DNA of 64,000 nt, from assembly GCA_030158675.1 (NCBI GenBank), contig JAOASL010000047.1:1-64000 (forward strand). Reading direction: 5' to 3'. The stretch is from Burkholderiaceae bacterium (GTDB lineage: Bacteria > Pseudomonadota > Gammaproteobacteria > Burkholderiales > Burkholderiaceae_D). Under the pieces are notes generated by a model that saw only the letters and a program-made list of their open reading frames with translations, searched no databases and was not told the origin of the DNA. Below are positions 45,775 through 54,241 of the stretch, piece after piece; the stretch's first letter is position 1, and each line of letters starts with the position of its first letter. A program made the position numbers and the translations under genes.

Positions 45775-46926
45775 TCATGGCGTCCGGTGGGTCGGATGGG
45801 TGAGAAACCACAGCGCACATAGTGGCCAGACGAGCGCGAGGAATTGTGCCGCGCCATTGAAATTGAGGAACTTGCCCTGTACCCATGCCTGCAGTGTTGA
45901 CTCGAAATACGGATTCGACGGCAGCAGGTTCAGCAGCACCAGGCAAGCGACCAGGGCAAACAGGGCGGCGCGCCGCTGTGCGAGTGCGGGCGCAAATGAC
46001 AGCCCGCCTAGCATCGCCGCACCGACCAGCAGGCCGCTGCCGGAGGACGGCGTGATCCAGCTGAACGCATTGCCGGGCGCGAACAGCACGCCATGGGCGA
46101 GCGACTTGACTGCCACCGCCGCTGCCAGCAGTCCGAACGCCAGCCAGACACGCGGCGCGTGCGGACGCGTCTGGCATAGCAGCGTGAGTACCGCGCCGGT
46201 CATGCCGAATGCCGTGATCACCACTTCGGCCATCAGGAACTGCCCGATGTCCATGCCAAGACCGTTCCAGAGCAGACTGCCGAGATCAATCGGCTGTTCT
46301 GACAGCCACGACAGCCATTCCGACAGCGTCGGCAGCCACTGGCCATGGCCGAACAGATACGGCTGCGGATAGACCTGCGCCAGCGGCCACAGCGCGACCA
46401 CGATCAGGCCGCGGCTGGCCTGGTCCGAGAACCATTGCATGCGCAGCGAGCGCAAGCGGCTTTGTTCCAGCACCGGCGCCGACAGCAACCAGCCGGCCAG
46501 CGCGCCGATGAGCGCGCCGGAAGCATTGGTGATCAGGTCGAGATTGCTCGGCACGCGCGACGGCAGATAGTTCTGCACGCACTCTAGCAGGGTCGCCAGT
46601 ACGATGCCTGCGCCGCCGGCCAGCAGCATGGCGGACAGGCCGCGCAGACGCGGGTAGAGCGCCAGCACCGCCAGCGCGCCGAGCGGAATGTAGCCGAGCA
46701 CATTCACTGCGAGGTCGAACCCGGTCCAGTAGCGCGGCATCGACTCGAGCAGGTAGGACCACGGCGGCAGCCCGTTGTCGCGCCAACCGGAAAACGGGTG
46801 GCAGCTCGCGTAGACGATCAGCAGCACATAGAAGAAAAGCGCGATGCGCACCGTCGCCGACGCCTTCGGACGTTCGGTTGCATGCGTCATCACAGCCGGC
46901 AGCTCGCGGGACAGGGGGGCGGACAT
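45775..46926 (-). CDS. VanZ-family membrane protein
   Basis: A 383-residue polytopic membrane protein. The N-terminal half is VanZ-like: IYASCHPFSGWRDNG, WTGFDLAVNVLGYIPLGALAVLALYPRLRG and LQNYLPSRVPSNLDLITNASGALIGALAGWLL are the family pattern. The C-terminal half adds four to five further membrane segments with no domain I recognise. Function is unknown; related proteins in Gram-positives lower teicoplanin sensitivity. The start at 46926 is the middle of several in-frame choices (46962, 46926, 46890). It is divergent from birA. Confidence 0.82.
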   Translation of the reverse strand: MSAPLSRELPAVMTHATERPKASATVRIALFFYVLLIVYASCHPFSGWRDNGLPPWSYLLESMPRYWTGFDLAVNVLGYIPLGALAVLALYPRLRGLSAMLLAGGAGIVLATLLECVQNYLPSRVPSNLDLITNASGALIGALAGWLLSAPVLEQSRLRSLRMQWFSDQASRGLIVVALWPLAQVYPQPYLFGHGQWLPTLSEWLSWLSEQPIDLGSLLWNGLGMDIGQFLMAEVVITAFGMTGAVLTLLCQTRPHAPRVWLAFGLLAAAVAVKSLAHGVLFAPGNAFSWITPSSGSGLLVGAAMLGGLSFAPALAQRRAALFALVACLVLLNLLPSNPYFESTLQAWVQGKFLNFNGAAQFLALVWPLCALWFLTHPTHRTP

Positions 46927-46994
46927 GCGGGGCAGTTTATTGGAGTTTGGCGGCCCAGTCATCCTGCGCCCCACGCAGCCGATACAATGGCGCC

Positions 46995-47825
46995 ATGCCT
47001 TCATACCTCGACGCCCAGCGTATCGCCAGCCTGTGCGCTGCCGCCCGCCACGGACTGGCCGTGGAGGTTGTCGCCACCACGGGTTCGACCAATGCCGATC
47101 TCAGGCAGCGCGCCGAGCAGCTGCGTACACCGGTGCTGCTGGCTGCCGCACAGCAGACCGCCGGCCGCGGCCGTGCCGGCCGCAGCTGGCTGTCAGCGCC
47201 CGACGACAGCCTGTGCTTCTCGCTGGCCTGGCACTTTAGCGGGTCGGTCGCACGGCTCGCAGGATTGCCGCTGGCCGTCGGCGTTGCGCTGGCCGAGGCG
47301 CTGCGATCGCGTGGCCATCCGGTGACGCTGAAATGGCCGAACGACCTGCTGCTCGATAGCGCCAAACTTGGCGGCATCCTGGTCGAGACCGTCGCTGTGC
47401 GCGCCCCGCCCGATGCGCCCGCGTTGTGGGTCGTGATTGGTGTTGGCATCAACGTGCGGGCCAATTGTGAGCGGGACGCCGGCGTGGCCGCACCGGTGGC
47501 CGCGCTGGCCGCGTCCGGTGAAGTCATGGACCGCAACGCATTACTTGCTGCGTTGGCCGATGCGCTGGTGGCCGCACTTTCGCTGTTCGACGCGCAGGGA
47601 CTGGCGCCCTTCATCGACCGCTGGCAGCGCTGGCATGCGTATGCAGGGCTGCCGGTGATGATCGTCGAACAGGGACGCCTGCTGCATGAAGGCATCGTGC
47701 GCGGTATCGACGGTTACGGTTGTCTGCAGCTCGATACCGGTTGCGGCCTCGTTTCGGTGGCCGCCGGCGATCTGTCGCTGCGTCCGCAGGCTGCTATGGG
47801 AATGCGCGATGCTGCTACTAGTTGA
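46995..47825 (+). CDS. birA: Biotin-[acetyl-CoA-carboxylase] ligase
   Basis: A 276-residue enzyme that attaches biotin to the biotin carboxyl carrier protein. The catalytic domain shows TTGSTNADLRQRAE, the biotinyl-AMP loop QQTAGRGRAGRSW, and LKWPNDLLLDSAKLGGILVE. The N-terminal DNA-binding domain of E. coli BirA is absent, so this form is probably not a repressor. Its 3' end overlaps the coaX start by 17 bases. Confidence 0.93.
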   Translation: MPSYLDAQRIASLCAAARHGLAVEVVATTGSTNADLRQRAEQLRTPVLLAAAQQTAGRGRAGRSWLSAPDDSLCFSLAWHFSGSVARLAGLPLAVGVALAEALRSRGHPVTLKWPNDLLLDSAKLGGILVETVAVRAPPDAPALWVVIGVGINVRANCERDAGVAAPVAALAASGEVMDRNALLAALADALVAALSLFDAQGLAPFIDRWQRWHAYAGLPVMIVEQGRLLHEGIVRGIDGYGCLQLDTGCGLVSVAAGDLSLRPQAAMGMRDAATS

Positions 47826-48552
47826 TGCCGGCAATACCCGCGTGAAGTGGGCCGTCGCACGGCCCGGTGCGCCAGCGGGCGGCTGGATCGACAGCGGGGC
47901 TCTGGCGCACGACGAACTGGAGAGGCTCGCAGCGATCTGGCAGACCTTTGCGCTGACGCAGGCGCTGGTCTCGAACGTCGCCGGGGCGGCGGTCGCCGCG
48001 CAGATCGAAACTGCGCTGACCAGCGCGCAGCCGGCGGCCTGCGCGCCGCGCTGGTTCCGCTCGCAGCCGGCGTGCGCTGGCGTGGTGAATGGCTATCGCG
48101 ACCCCGGGCAGCTCGGCTGTGACCGCTTTGCTTCCCTGATCGGCGCGCGCGATCGTTATGCCGATCAGGCGCTGCTGGTGGTGACGGCCGGCACGGCAAC
48201 CACGGTGGACGCGCTTGATGCTTCCGGCCGCTTCATCGGCGGCATGATTTTGCCCGGCTTGCGCACGATGGCGCAGTCGCTGGCGCTGAATACGGCGCTG
48301 CTGCCTGCCGTGCAGGATGCTCGCACCGAGCGCCTGCTGGCCGACAATACGCAGGATGCGATCGTTAGCGGTTGCCTCCATGCGCAGGTCGGCGCGATCC
48401 TGCAGGCATACGCGCAGCTGCCGTCGGCGCGCTGCGTGCTGTCCGGTGGTGCCGCGCCCTACATCGCGCCGCAGTTGCCGTTTGCATGTGAACGTATCGA
48501 CAATCTGGTTTTGCTCGGCCTGCATGTGGTCGCGTTAACGGAGGTGAAATGA
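47809..48552 (+). CDS. coaX: Type III pantothenate kinase CoaX
   Basis: A 247-residue enzyme that phosphorylates pantothenate in coenzyme A synthesis. It shows the ASKHA-fold phosphate motif LLLVDAGNTRVKWAV, the segment DPGQLGCDRFASLIGA and the second phosphate-binding segment VVTAGTATTVDALDASGRFIGGMILPGLRTM. The ATG at 47809 lies inside the end of birA in another frame, an overlap common for this pair. Its stop overlaps the next start by four bases. Confidence 0.94.
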   Translation: MLLLVDAGNTRVKWAVARPGAPAGGWIDSGALAHDELERLAAIWQTFALTQALVSNVAGAAVAAQIETALTSAQPAACAPRWFRSQPACAGVVNGYRDPGQLGCDRFASLIGARDRYADQALLVVTAGTATTVDALDASGRFIGGMILPGLRTMAQSLALNTALLPAVQDARTERLLADNTQDAIVSGCLHAQVGAILQAYAQLPSARCVLSGGAAPYIAPQLPFACERIDNLVLLGLHVVALTEVK

Positions 48553-49349
48553 GAGCGGTGTTCTTCGTGCTGTTGCTGGCGAACGTGGTGCTGCTGGTGC
48601 TGCATCTCATGCCGGCGCCGCCGGCGGTGGTCGAATCCGGGCGGCTTGCGCAACAGCGTAATCCCGAGCGGGTGACCGTGATCGATCCCGAGACAGCTGC
48701 GGCACAGGCGGCGCAGGAGCAGCTGGCGCGCCATCGGGCCGAGCAGGAACGCCTGGTGCAGCAGGCACAACAAGTACAGCAAGCCGCGGCTGCGCCAGCA
48801 GTACCGGTCGCGTCAACGCCAGCCCTTCAGACCGGAGCGGGCCAGACTGCGGCGCCCGCGGCCAGCGGCGCCGGTACGTCATCGCTGGCGCGGGCGGTGT
48901 GCGTGGATCTGGGTGATTTCAGCGCGCAGGCGGCCGAGAGCTTCGAGCCACAGCTGTCACGGCTGTCGATGACGGGCATTCCGCTACGGCGCCTCGTGCA
49001 GCCGCCGCCGTCCTATCTGGTCTTCGTGCCGCCCTTGCCCACTGAGGCGGCGGCCAACCGCCGGCTGGTGCAGGTGCGCGAGAAGGGCTTTGCCGACAGT
49101 GCCGTGATCCGCGACGAGTCGCAGCGTCGCTGGGGCGTGTCGGTCGGGTTGTTCAGCAAAGAGGAGCTGGCTATTGCCCAGCTGGATAAGCTGCATCTGG
49201 CCGGCATCCCCGAGGCACGCATGGGCGAGCATCCGCTGAACTCGGCCCGCTATGCCTACCGGCTGCCGGGCGTGACCGAGGCTGGTGCGACGCGTCTGGC
49301 GGCGGTCGCGTCAGGCTATGCCGGTGTCGCGATGCGCGCCTGCAAGTAA
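48549..49349 (+). CDS. SPOR-domain-containing protein
   Basis: A 266-residue protein with an N-terminal membrane segment (VFFVLLLANVVLLVLHLM), a coiled-coil-rich, Gln/Ala-rich region (about residues 45-95: QAAQEQLARHRAEQERLVQQ) and a C-terminal domain about residues 115-260 whose pattern fits a SPOR-related fold binding glycan strands. It follows birA and coaX with a four-base overlap, as in many Burkholderiales. A role in division or wall remodelling is inference. Its 3' end overlaps the convergent CWC gene by 39 bases. Confidence 0.8.
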   Translation: MRAVFFVLLLANVVLLVLHLMPAPPAVVESGRLAQQRNPERVTVIDPETAAAQAAQEQLARHRAEQERLVQQAQQVQQAAAAPAVPVASTPALQTGAGQTAAPAASGAGTSSLARAVCVDLGDFSAQAAESFEPQLSRLSMTGIPLRRLVQPPPSYLVFVPPLPTEAAANRRLVQVREKGFADSAVIRDESQRRWGVSVGLFSKEELAIAQLDKLHLAGIPEARMGEHPLNSARYAYRLPGVTEAGATRLAAVASGYAGVAMRACK

Positions 49350-49505
49350 GGCGTGCAGGCAGTCAGGGCAGTAGCAGCCCGCTGCGTCGCGGCCCACCAG
49401 ATCGGCCGGCAGCAGCGGCAGCGTCGTACACCAGCAGGCTTCCGGTGTGCCGACATCGGCCATGCTGCACTGGAAGCTTTTCCCGCATCGCGCGCACTCG
49501 CTCAT
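49311..49505 (-). CDS. Cysteine-rich CWC family protein
   Basis: A 64-residue protein with eight cysteines: CARCGKSFQCSM, CWCTTLP and GCYCPDCL, the layout of the cysteine-rich CWC family. It probably binds zinc. The start at 49505 gives MSECARCGKSF; a further upstream ATG is possible. It overlaps the end of the SPOR gene on the other strand by 39 bases, so one of the two stops may affect the other's message. Confidence 0.75.
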   Translation of the reverse strand: MSECARCGKSFQCSMADVGTPEACWCTTLPLLPADLVGRDAAGCYCPDCLHALLAGAHRDTGIA

Positions 49506-49594
49506 CTTTTCTCCTGAACACACTGATGTCGGCGAGGCCAGTCAGCGCGACATAACAATCCGTGCGTGCCGCACGATTTCCGGTGGTTTGGCGG

Positions 49595-49600
49595 TAAAAT
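49595..49600 (+). promoter_or_regulatory. Possible -10 box of argB
   Basis: TAAAAT stands about 45 bases ahead of the likely argB ATG in an AT-richer stretch. The -35 area (GGTTTG) is weak. Confidence 0.35.
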
Positions 49601-49642
49601 CGGCCCAATTTTACTGATCTATCTTCATTGACTGTCACCGCA

Positions 49643-50530
49643 ATGCCCACTACCTCCATCGCTCCCGAGATCAAGGCCGAAATCCTCGCGGAGGCACTGC
49701 CTTATATCCGCAAGTTTCATGGCAAGACCATCGTCGTCAAGTACGGCGGCAACGCGATGACGGAAGAACGCCTGAAGCACGGCTTCGCGCGCGACGTGAT
49801 CCTGTTGAAGCTGGTCGGCATGAACCCGGTGGTCGTACACGGTGGCGGCCCGCAGATCGACAATGCGCTGAAGAAGATCGGCAAGCAAGGCAGCTTCGTG
49901 CAGGGCATGCGCATTACCGATGAAGAGACGATGGAAGTCGTCGAATGGGTGCTCGGCGGCGAAGTGCAGCAGGACATCGTCATGCTGATCAACCATTACG
50001 GTGGCCAGGCCGTCGGTCTGACCGGCAAGGATGGCGGCCTGATTCGCGCGCGCAAGATGCAGATGCCCGATCGCGAACATCCCGGGCAATTCCTCGATAT
50101 CGGCTTTGTCGGCGAGATCGAGGCAATCAACCCGGCTGTGGTCAAGGCGCTGCAGGACGATGCCTTCATTCCCATCATTTCGCCGATCGGCTTTGGCGAG
50201 GACGGTCAGGCATACAACATCAATGCCGATCTCGTGGCCGGCAAGATCGCCGAGATCCTGCGTGCCGAGAAGCTGATCATGATGACCAACATCCCCGGCG
50301 TCATGGACAAGAACGGCAAACTGCTGACCGACCTGTCGGCACGTGAGATCGACGAGATGTTCGAGGACGGCACCATTTCCGGCGGCATGCTGCCGAAGAT
50401 TTCGTCCGCGCTCGACGCGGCCAAGTCCGGCGTCAACACGGTGCACATCATCGACGGCCGCATCGAACATTCGCTGCTGCTCGAAGTCCTGACCGAGCAG
50501 GCCTTCGGCACGATGATCCGTTCGCACTGA
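49643..50530 (+). CDS. argB: Acetylglutamate kinase
   Basis: A 295-residue amino-acid-kinase-fold enzyme that phosphorylates N-acetylglutamate, second step of arginine synthesis. Motifs are [38 protein letters not shown] and [13 protein letters not shown]. The N-terminal helical extension [22 protein letters not shown] suggests an arginine-sensitive hexameric form. Either ATG 49643 (used here) or TTG 49628 could be the start; neither has a good ribosome site. Confidence 0.94.
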   Translation: MPTTSIAPEIKAEILAEALPYIRKFHGKTIVVKYGGNAMTEERLKHGFARDVILLKLVGMNPVVVHGGGPQIDNALKKIGKQGSFVQGMRITDEETMEVVEWVLGGEVQQDIVMLINHYGGQAVGLTGKDGGLIRARKMQMPDREHPGQFLDIGFVGEIEAINPAVVKALQDDAFIPIISPIGFGEDGQAYNINADLVAGKIAEILRAEKLIMMTNIPGVMDKNGKLLTDLSAREIDEMFEDGTISGGMLPKISSALDAAKSGVNTVHIIDGRIEHSLLLEVLTEQAFGTMIRSH

Positions 50531-50623
50531 TTTCCACTGCTACGTCTTCCGCCAGGCGGCCATGCCGACGGCTCAGCATGCCTGCCGGACAATGCGCGGG
50601 CTCCTTCAGAAAGTGGGCTGTAC

Positions 50624-51310
50624 GTGAGTCGTGAACTGGTCTGGCTGTTCGATCTCGACAATACGCTGCACGACGCGTCGCACGCGATCTTCCCCGCCAT
50701 TAACCAGAACATGAACGCGCTGATCACACGCGTTCTGGCGTCGCAATCGCTGCCCGCGCATGCGGAGGCGGTGAACGAGGTGCGCGTGCGCTACTGGCGG
50801 CGGTATGGCGCCACGCTGCTCGGCATGGTCCGTCACCATGGCGTGCGCGCTGACGATTTTCTGCGCGATGCGCACCAGTTCGACGACCTTGCCGCCATGA
50901 TCCGTGCCGAGCGCGGCATCGCCCGACTATTGCGGCGCCTGCCGGGCCGCAAGATCCTGCTCACCAACGCGCCGCGCGCGTATGCTGGCTCGGTGCTGCG
51001 TCACCTCGGCCTGCACCGGCATTTCGCTACGCATGTGCCGATCGAGTCGATGCGCGTACACGGCCACTGGCGACCCAAGCCGTCGCGGCTGATGCTGCGC
51101 CGTCTACTGCAGCGACAGCGGCTCGACGCTTCGCGCTGCGTGCTGGTCGAGGACACGCTGGTCAATCTGAAGTCTGCCAAGTCGCTCGGGCTGCGCACCG
51201 TCTGGTGCACCGCGTATCTGCCGCGAGCGTTTTTCCGCCCGAGTTATGCCGATGTGCAAGTAAAATCACTGCATCATCTGCCGAAACGGCTGGCGCGCTT
51301 GCGGGGGTAA
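50624..51310 (+). CDS. HAD-family pyrimidine 5'-nucleotidase
   Basis: A 228-residue haloacid-dehalogenase hydrolase. Motif I is WLFDLDNTLHD (nucleophile Asp), motif II is KILLTNAPRAY, the Lys is in WRPKPSR and the acidic motif is CVLVEDTLVNLKSAKSLG. These features fit the SDT1/YjjG-like pyrimidine 5'-nucleotidase subfamily. The start codon is GTG at 50624. It lies between argB and slmA, a conserved order in betaproteobacteria. Confidence 0.88.
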   Translation: MSRELVWLFDLDNTLHDASHAIFPAINQNMNALITRVLASQSLPAHAEAVNEVRVRYWRRYGATLLGMVRHHGVRADDFLRDAHQFDDLAAMIRAERGIARLLRRLPGRKILLTNAPRAYAGSVLRHLGLHRHFATHVPIESMRVHGHWRPKPSRLMLRRLLQRQRLDASRCVLVEDTLVNLKSAKSLGLRTVWCTAYLPRAFFRPSYADVQVKSLHHLPKRLARLRG

Positions 51311-51362
51311 GCGGTTGCAAAGCGTGCCGGGCGCCCTGTCAATTGCCGGACCGATAACGATC

Positions 51363-51938
51363 ATGCCACTCCATAAAACGGGCGAACGCAAGTTGCAGAT
51401 CCTGCAGGCTCTGGCAGGCATGCTGGAAAATCCGAAGGGAGAGAAAGTCACCACCGCCGCACTGGCTGCGCGGCTGAGTGTGTCCGAGGCGGCGCTCTAT
51501 CGGCATTTCGCCAGCAAGGCGCAGATGTATGAGGGCCTGATCGAATTCATCGAGACCACGGTGTTCACGCTCGTAAACAAGATCGCGCAGAACGAAGGCA
51601 TCGGCCGCCGGCAGGTATTGTCCATCGCCCGCATGTTGCTCGAATTCGCCGAGCAGAATCCCGGCATGACCCGCGTGCTGATCGGCGATGCGCTGGTTCA
51701 TGAGGACGAGCGGCTGCAGCAGCGGATGAACCAGTTCGTCGATCGCGTCGAGCTCGCAATGCGCCAGTCATGGAAGCTGGCCGCGATCCAGGGCGGGCCG
51801 CCGGACAGCGAGGCGGCAGACCGCGCCGCGATGATGGTGGCTTTTGTGCTCGGACGCTGGCATCGCTTCGCCAAGAGCGGGTTTCAGCTGACGCCGATGG
51901 AAGGCGCGGCACTGCAGCTGGCGATGCTGGCAGAGTAG
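51363..51938 (+). CDS. slmA: Nucleoid occlusion factor SlmA
   Basis: A 191-residue TetR-family DNA-binding protein that blocks FtsZ assembly over the nucleoid. The helix-turn-helix spans KVTTAALAARLSVSEAALYRHFASKAQMYEGLIEFIE. The rest is the long-helix ligand/dimer domain. The ATG at 51363 starts MPLHKTGERKLQIL, close to family starts; a TTG at 51315 is less likely. It ends the argB-nucleotidase-slmA group and converges with the ThiF-like gene. Confidence 0.9.
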   Translation: MPLHKTGERKLQILQALAGMLENPKGEKVTTAALAARLSVSEAALYRHFASKAQMYEGLIEFIETTVFTLVNKIAQNEGIGRRQVLSIARMLLEFAEQNPGMTRVLIGDALVHEDERLQQRMNQFVDRVELAMRQSWKLAAIQGGPPDSEAADRAAMMVAFVLGRWHRFAKSGFQLTPMEGAALQLAMLAE

Positions 51939-51947
51939 CGCGTCCCG

Positions 51948-52712
51948 TCAGGCGCTGCCGGCCCGAGCTGCTGCGCACACCGGGCAGTCCGGGCTGCGCG
52001 CCGTGCGTATGCTGGTCCATTCCATGCTGCGCGCATCCAGCAGCAGCAGGCGGTTCGCCAGTGATTCGCCAATTCCCGCAACCAGCTTCAATGCCTCTGC
52101 CGCCTGCACCGTGCCGATGATGCCGACCAGCGGCGCAAACACTCCCATCGTCGAGCACTGCACTTCCTCGAACTGCTGGTCCGGCGGGAACAGGCAGGCG
52201 TAGCAGGCGGTCTGGCCGTTGCGCGGATCGAATACCGCGACCTGCCCATCCATACGGATCGCCGCGCCCGATACCAGCGGCACCGCGGCCGCGACGCAGG
52301 CGCGATTGATCGCGTGGCGGGTGGCGAAGTTGTCGGTGCAGTCCAGCACCACGGTCGCCGACGCCACCAGCGCGGCCAGCGTGGCCTCGTCCGCGCGCTC
52401 GCACAGCGCGACGACATCGACCTCCGGATTGATCGCTGCCAGCGTTTGCTTGCCCGATTCGGCCTTCGCTTGCCCGACGCGCTCGGTGGTGTGCAGGATC
52501 TGCCGCTGCAGGTTGGTCAGGTCGACCGTGTCATGGTCGACCAGCGTGATCCGGCCGATGCCTGCCGACGCCAGATAGAGCGCGACCGGCGACCCGAGTC
52601 CGCCGGCGCCGATCACCAGTGCGTGCGCGGCCAGCAGCTTTTCCTGGCCTTCGATGCCGATCTCGTCGAGCAGGATGTGGCGCGAGTAGCGCAGCAATTG
52701 CTGGTCGTTCAT
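51948..52712 (-). CDS. ThiF/MoeB/HesA-family adenylyltransferase
   Basis: A 254-residue E1-like enzyme that adenylates the C-terminus of a small sulphur carrier such as ThiS or MoaD. It shows LLAAHALVIGAGGLGSPVALYLASAGIG, LVDHDTVDLTNLQRQ, DCTDNFATRHAINRAC and the zinc cysteines in ACYACLFPP and CPVCAAARAG. Length is that of MoeB/ThiF without a rhodanese domain. Which carrier it serves cannot be told; neither thiamin nor molybdopterin genes are near. It lies downstream of ctpA beyond a terminator. Confidence 0.9.
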   Translation of the reverse strand: MNDQQLLRYSRHILLDEIGIEGQEKLLAAHALVIGAGGLGSPVALYLASAGIGRITLVDHDTVDLTNLQRQILHTTERVGQAKAESGKQTLAAINPEVDVVALCERADEATLAALVASATVVLDCTDNFATRHAINRACVAAAVPLVSGAAIRMDGQVAVFDPRNGQTACYACLFPPDQQFEEVQCSTMGVFAPLVGIIGTVQAAEALKLVAGIGESLANRLLLLDARSMEWTSIRTARSPDCPVCAAARAGSA

Positions 52713-52730
52713 GGGAATCCGTGTCGAATG

Positions 52731-52756
52731 AAAAACGGCCGCATCGCTGCGGCCGT
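52731..52756 (-). terminator. Intrinsic terminator of ctpA
   Basis: Arms ACGGCCGCA (52735-52743) and TGCGGCCGT (52748-52756) enclose a four-base loop. The A's at 52731-52735 give a U-run on the minus strand. It lies between the ctpA stop and the start of the ThiF-like gene. Confidence 0.85.
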
Positions 52757-52774
52757 CAAGGGATGGTTCAGTGC

Positions 52775-54238
52775 TTATTTCTTGTCGCCGTTGCCATTGC
52801 CGTCCGGGTTGTTGATCGTCGGCTCCTTCTTGCTCTCGATCTTGGCCGACTTCGACAGCTTTACCGGCTGGCCTTTCAGGTGGTTCAGCGCCTGCGCCAG
52901 CTGGAAGTCTTCCTTGCCGCCGAATTCCACCGGCTTGCGCTTCTTCTCGAGGGCGGCCATCCGTTGCGCTTCCTCCTGCTCGTCGATCACGTTGCTCTTG
53001 TCGGCTTCCTTGTCCTTGTCGTTCGACAGGTGCTTTTGCAGGTCCGATTCGCGCAGACGCAGACCGTTCAGTCCGTCGCCATCTTCGTATTCGTCGACTA
53101 ACAGGTCGGGCACGATACCCTTGGCCTGGATAGAGCGGCCGTTCGGCGTGTAGTAGCGCGCCGTGGTCAGCTTCACCGCGGTATCGGCGCTCAGCTGCCG
53201 AATGGTCTGCACTGAGCCCTTGCCGAAGGTCTGCGTGCCCATGATGGTGGCGCGCTTATAGTCCTGCAGTGCACCAGCGACGATCTCCGATGCCGACGCC
53301 GAACCGGAGTTGACCAGCACCACCATCTTCACCTTCTTCACCGCTTCCGGCAGCCGCGCGAGCGGGTCGACGCCGGCGCGCGTGCCGTAATACTCGCGGC
53401 GCGCGATGTAGGTCGCCTTTGAATCGGGCAGCTGGCCGTTGGTGGACACGATCGAGACATCCTTTGGCAAGAAGGCGGCGGACACACCGATCGCGCCCGG
53501 CAGCACGCCGCCCGGGTCGTTGCGCAGGTCGAGCACCAGACCCTTCAGGTTCGGTTCCTGCTGGTACAGCTGCGTGATTTTCTTGGCCAGGTCTTCGACG
53601 GTCGGCTCCTGGAACTGCGACACGCGGATCCAGCCGTAGCCCGGCTCGATCACCTTGCTCTTCACGCTCTGCACCTTGATTTCCTGGCGCATGATGGTGA
53701 TCAGCAGCGGCTTGTCTTCGTCCTTGCGTGCCACCGTCAGCGTGATCTTGGTGTTCGGCTCGCCGCGCATGCGCTTGACCGCTTCGTCGAGCGTCATGCC
53801 CTTGACCGGCGTGCTGTCGAGTCGCGTGATCAGGTCCCCGGCCTTCAGCCCGGCCTTGTAGGCCGGCGAATCTTCGATCGGCGAAATCACCTTCACGTAG
53901 CCGTCTTCCATGCCAACCTCGATGCCGAGGCCGACGAACTTGCCCTGCGTGCCCTCGCGCAGTTCCTTGAATGCTTTCTTGTCAAGGAAGGCCGAATGCG
54001 GGTCGAGCGACGCCACCATGCCCGAGATCGCCTCGGTCAGCAGCTTCTTGTCGTCGACTGTCTCGACGTAGTCGGACTTGATCAGTCCGAATACATCGGC
54101 CAGCGTGCGCAGCTCTTCCACTGGCAGCGGAGCGCCGGTGTTGTTGCGCTGGGCGAGCGCGTCGAACTGCATCGATCCGGCTACGCCGGCGACCAGGCCC
54201 AAACCTATCAATCCGAGATTCTTGAGTTTGTTGCCCAT
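52775..54238 (-). CDS. ctpA: S41 carboxyl-terminal processing protease
   Basis: A 487-residue periplasmic protease. It has an N-terminal membrane anchor/signal (LGLIGLGLVAGVAGSMQF), a PDZ domain (GIEVGMEDGYVKVISPIEDSPAYKAGLKAGDLITRLD), and the S41 catalytic domain with Ser in VLVNSGSASASEIVAGAL and Lys in TFGKGSVQTIRQL. The C-terminal tail is charged, ending in an Asn/Gly/Lys run. It starts three bases after the envC stop, so the two are coupled. Confidence 0.94.
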   Translation of the reverse strand: MGNKLKNLGLIGLGLVAGVAGSMQFDALAQRNNTGAPLPVEELRTLADVFGLIKSDYVETVDDKKLLTEAISGMVASLDPHSAFLDKKAFKELREGTQGKFVGLGIEVGMEDGYVKVISPIEDSPAYKAGLKAGDLITRLDSTPVKGMTLDEAVKRMRGEPNTKITLTVARKDEDKPLLITIMRQEIKVQSVKSKVIEPGYGWIRVSQFQEPTVEDLAKKITQLYQQEPNLKGLVLDLRNDPGGVLPGAIGVSAAFLPKDVSIVSTNGQLPDSKATYIARREYYGTRAGVDPLARLPEAVKKVKMVVLVNSGSASASEIVAGALQDYKRATIMGTQTFGKGSVQTIRQLSADTAVKLTTARYYTPNGRSIQAKGIVPDLLVDEYEDGDGLNGLRLRESDLQKHLSNDKDKEADKSNVIDEQEEAQRMAALEKKRKPVEFGGKEDFQLAQALNHLKGQPVKLSKSAKIESKKEPTINNPDGNGNGDKK

Positions 54239-54241
54239 GCC

